Source of the DNA: Chloroflexota bacterium
GTDB lineage: Bacteria > Chloroflexota > Anaerolineae > 4572-78
Reading direction: 5' to 3'
Length of the DNA: 7,284 bases
Assembly: GCA_024278725.1 (NCBI GenBank)
Contig: JAJRSQ010000349.1
Coordinates: 1 to 7,284, forward strand
A model generated the notes under the pieces. The model was not told the DNA's origin, searched no databases, and saw only the letters and a program-made list of their open reading frames with translations. Shown one piece after another: positions 6,168 to 7,284 of this stretch; within the stretch, counting starts at the first letter, position 1, and every line of letters starts with the position of its first letter. The translations under genes were made by a program, and so were the position numbers.

Positions 6168-6991
6168 TTGCCCAGTATCGGGTCGATGGCGGTTTGAAGC
6201 ACGGTATACGGCTGCGGACCGATGAACAGCGTGCCATTGATGTCAATGGTGGGGCGGGTGCGGATGCCCAGCGCGCGCCGACGCTCGTCCTGCGCTTTCA
6301 CCGCCGCGACATATCGCTGCTCGTCCACACATTGGTCGAATGCTTGTTGATCCATCACCACCTGTCGGGCGAGTTCTTTCACCACTTCGCGGGTATCGCC
6401 ATACAACTGCGATTCAAACTCAAACAAAACATCGTGCAATTCCCAGAATTTTCCCTGTTCAAAAGCACATTCCGCGCCATTATGCGCCTGCACCGAACGG
6501 TCGCCGTGGTCGAGAATACTGTTGAAAACCAGCAGAACCGTTCCGTCTTTCACGTAGGTGTTTTTTAAGTCCACTTCTGCTCCCATCACGTAGGAGCGGC
6601 AAGTCGGTCACAAAAAATCCGAATAATCTATCACCCGCACCGGGGCATCCGGGTTGCCGAGCGTGGGCAGTCCGTCGGCGGTGCGCCCCTGCACGGTCAA
6701 CCAGTCCACTGCCGTCGCGGTTGCAGTCGGCGCGGGCGGCTCCGTGGGGGACGGCGACGGCGCGGGGGTGGTTTCGGCGGCGGGTTTTTCCGATGGCGCG
6801 GCAACGGTCGCCGTTGGGGGCAGGGTGGTCGGGGTGTTTTCAGGCGGGACGGGGGTCGGCGACGGGGGGATGGCGGTCGGGGTATCGGTCGGTTTTTCCG
6901 ATACCTGCGGCGCGGTTGTGCCGGTACAAGCGGCGGCAAACAACGCAATCATCACCAAAAATACAAATGACATTGAGGAATATCGTTTCAT
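6164..6991 (-). CDS. Selenocysteine-containing DsbA-like thiol:disulfide oxidoreductase lipoprotein (in-frame TGA = Sec128)
   Basis: Predicted 275-residue envelope redox protein, read through an in-frame TGA at 6608-6610. Residues 1-21 are a lipoprotein signal (FVFLVMIALFAAA) with lipid-attached Cys22; about 24-95 are a Pro/Thr linker. The thioredoxin fold starts at GNPDAPVRVIDYSDF (112-126), the classic DsbA/Thioredoxin_4 lead-in to CPxC. Here the motif is Sec128-P-T-Cys131. Downstream are YVKDG, GAECAFEQGKFWELHD (about 173-186) and the cis-Pro loop RTRPTIDINGTLFIG (Pro247), all typical of the family. Both halves share one frame, the catalytic residue falls exactly on the TGA, and a SECIS-like hairpin follows. 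AAGGAG (6999-7004) lies 7 nt before the ATG. Conventional calling would give a truncated lipoprotein (6608-6991) and a headless DsbA fragment (6164-6589). The alternative is a Cys-to-stop mutation (TGC or TGT to TGA). It probably oxidises, reduces or isomerises exported thiols. Confidence 0.8.
6579..6597 (-). promoter_or_regulatory. Putative bacterial SECIS element
   Basis: In the minus-strand transcript, GCUCCUA and UGGGAGC form a 7-bp stem (one U.G pair) around a CGUGA loop. The stem starts 10 nt after the UGA and the apical loop starts after 17 nt. The described bacterial SECIS consensus asks for a stem-loop about 16-37 nt downstream with a G in the first two loop bases; here the second loop base is G. 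The hairpin lies inside the coding frame (residues RSYVMGA), as bacterial SECIS elements must. A SelB-charged Sec-tRNA would be delivered here. Confidence 0.65.
6608..6610 (-). other. TGA selenocysteine codon (recoding site)
   Basis: The minus-strand codon series reads GAT TTT TTG TGA CCG ACT TGC, that is D-F-L-U-P-T-C. It replaces the first cysteine of a CPxC active site. The sigma gene and the anti-sigma-like gene both end in TGA, one of them in an ATGA overlap, so TGA is a normal stop here and a context-dependent signal would be needed for recoding. A single indel in the neighbouring six-T run cannot explain the stop, because the frame is the same on both sides. Confidence 0.75.
6707..6922 (-). 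repeat. Pro/Thr-rich linker coding segment of the selenoprotein
   Basis: This stretch encodes about 70 residues composed largely of Pro, Thr, Ala, Ser and Glu (for example IPPSPTPVPPENTPTTLPP and SPSPTEPPAPTATATA). It links the lipid anchor to the thioredoxin fold and would act as a flexible spacer holding the catalytic domain away from the membrane. Its composition resembles the stalk of the anti-sigma-like protein in this window, a style common in exported Chloroflexota proteins. Confidence 0.65.
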
Positions 6992-7026
6992 TATGTTTCT
7001 CCTTTTTCTGTTGATATTCCCCTCCT

Positions 7027-7065
7027 GTGGATAGATATATTACCGATTTTTTACGGTTCACCAAA
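7027..7065 (-). promoter_or_regulatory. Weak promoter candidate for the selenoprotein gene
   Basis: Reading leftwards, TTGGTG is followed after 16 bp by TAATAT (within GGTAATATATC), about 40-50 nt upstream of the ATG. The -35 matches consensus only in TTG. Just downstream lies a second SD-like AGGAGG (plus-strand CCTCCT at 7021-7026) with no start codon at usable spacing. No other gene is visible between here and the window end, so the gene probably has its own promoter. Confidence 0.3.
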
Positions 7066-7133
7066 CGCCCCGAAAAATCTTGTCTCAAACAGGACATTAA
7101 TTGGCGATGACAACCCCACCCCCCAGGGCTGTT

Positions 7134-7162
7134 GCAAAGTCGCTTGACAAACAATACTTTGC
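7134..7162. repeat. Imperfectly placed inverted repeat GCAAAGT / ACTTTGC
   Basis: GCAAAGT (7134-7140) and ACTTTGC (7156-7162) are perfect 7-bp inverted arms around a 15-nt loop containing TTGACA (7144-7149). The left arm lies in GGCTGTTGCAAAGT, reminiscent of termini of some insertion sequences, but no transposase or second end is present. It adjoins the 28-bp palindrome and may be part of the same repeat unit. Confidence 0.3.
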
Positions 7163-7171
7163 GCAGGAAAT

Positions 7172-7199
7172 GTAGGGGCACGCTGCAGCGTGCCCCTAC
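7172..7199. repeat. Perfect 28-bp palindrome, REP/MITE-like
   Basis: GTAGGGGCACGCTG (7172-7185) is followed directly by its exact reverse complement (7186-7199), making a gapless 28-bp palindrome centred on CTGCAG. Similar GTAGGGGC...GCCCCTAC palindromes occur as dispersed intergenic repeats in many genomes, including Chloroflexota, to my recollection. There is no T-run after it on either strand, so it is not a standard terminator. The rest of 7066-7284 shows no gene I can support. Confidence 0.65.
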
Positions 7200-7284
7200 T
7201 ACAGCGCCACCGATTTTCGTTAAAACCGGAAAAAAATGCGTAAGAGCGGCTCGCAAATCACCCTTGCGGCGTGAAATCATGAAA

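Noticed and set aside
6164..6589. Independent short DsbA-like gene starting at GTG 6589 or ATG 6586
   Set aside because: There is no Shine-Dalgarno sequence before either start, and the protein would lack the first beta strand and the active-site motif. Its missing N-terminus is exactly what the upstream same-frame segment supplies.
6608..6620. Frameshift or sequencing error at the T-run beside the TGA
   Set aside because: The reading frame is identical before and after the TGA. Removing one T gives DFCDRLAAPT followed by a stop, which destroys the downstream homology rather than restoring it. A substitution error or real nonsense mutation remains possible.
6608..6991. Genetic code with TGA read as Gly or Trp
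   Set aside because: Both genes of the leftward operon end in TGA, one in an ATGA start/stop overlap, and neither Gly nor Trp makes sense at the first position of a CPxC motif.
7122..7162. Insertion-sequence end (GGCTGTTGCAAAGT)
   Set aside because: It resembles some IS termini, but no transposase, second terminal repeat or target duplication is visible in the window.
7210..7229. Hairpin CCGATTTT-CGTT-AAAACCGG as a terminator
   Set aside because: One mismatch in the stem, and on the plus strand it is followed by A residues rather than T; on the minus strand the T-run precedes the stem.
6840..7280. 146-codon minus-strand open frame overlapping the selenoprotein start region
   Set aside because: It crosses the palindrome and the promoter region, has no recognisable motif, and its end is an out-of-frame reading of the lipoprotein N-terminus.
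7279..7284. ATGAAA at the right edge as the start of a plus-strand gene
   Set aside because: Only two codons are present and no ribosome site is visible just upstream.

Overview
The window looks like a chromosomal segment from a member of the Chloroflexota, most likely an Anaerolineae-type bacterium. This is inferred from style: moderately GC-rich coding DNA, exported proteins with long Thr/Pro/Glu low-complexity tails or linkers, an ECF sigma gene coupled to a small membrane protein with a 'G-x3-EECLxxYPxYAxELRPLL' N-terminus, and a very large CHAT protein. No rRNA, tRNA, CRISPR array or transposase gene is visible.

Layout. Positions 1-187 are intergenic, with a strong hairpin terminator at 123-157 for the leftward operon. 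On the minus strand, an ECF sigma factor (1171-1743) overlaps by ATGA a putative membrane-anchored anti-sigma-like protein (188-1174). A divergent promoter region (1744-2036) separates them from a plus-strand gene (2037-6167). That gene encodes a 1376-residue three-module protein: a clostripain(C11)-like N-terminus that appears to have lost its catalytic residues, a CHAT caspase-like protease with an intact His/Cys pair, and a C-terminal alpha/beta hydrolase with an AHSRGG nucleophile elbow. Its stop codon interlocks with the stop codon of a convergent minus-strand gene.

The most notable item is that convergent gene (6164-6991). It reads as two open frames, a lipoprotein N-terminus and a DsbA-like thioredoxin-fold C-terminus, in the same frame and separated only by a TGA at 6608-6610. 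The TGA sits where the first active-site cysteine of the CPxC motif belongs, giving YSDFL-U-PTC. A 7-bp stem with a 5-nt loop begins 10 nt after the TGA, with its apical loop 17 nt downstream, where bacterial SECIS elements lie. The best reading is one 275-residue selenocysteine-containing, membrane-anchored thiol:disulfide oxidoreductase (Sec128/Cys131). TGA acts as a normal stop in both leftward-operon genes, which argues against code reassignment.

The right end (6992-7284) is intergenic. It holds the Shine-Dalgarno site and a weak promoter candidate of the selenoprotein gene, and a perfect 28-bp palindrome (7172-7199) that looks like a dispersed REP/MITE-type repeat.

Functional links: the sigma/anti-sigma pair probably forms an envelope-signal switch. 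The CHAT/hydrolase protein may be a conflict or cell-death type effector, which is inference from domain content only. The selenoprotein probably acts in extracytoplasmic thiol redox chemistry. Nothing here shows that the three units share a pathway.
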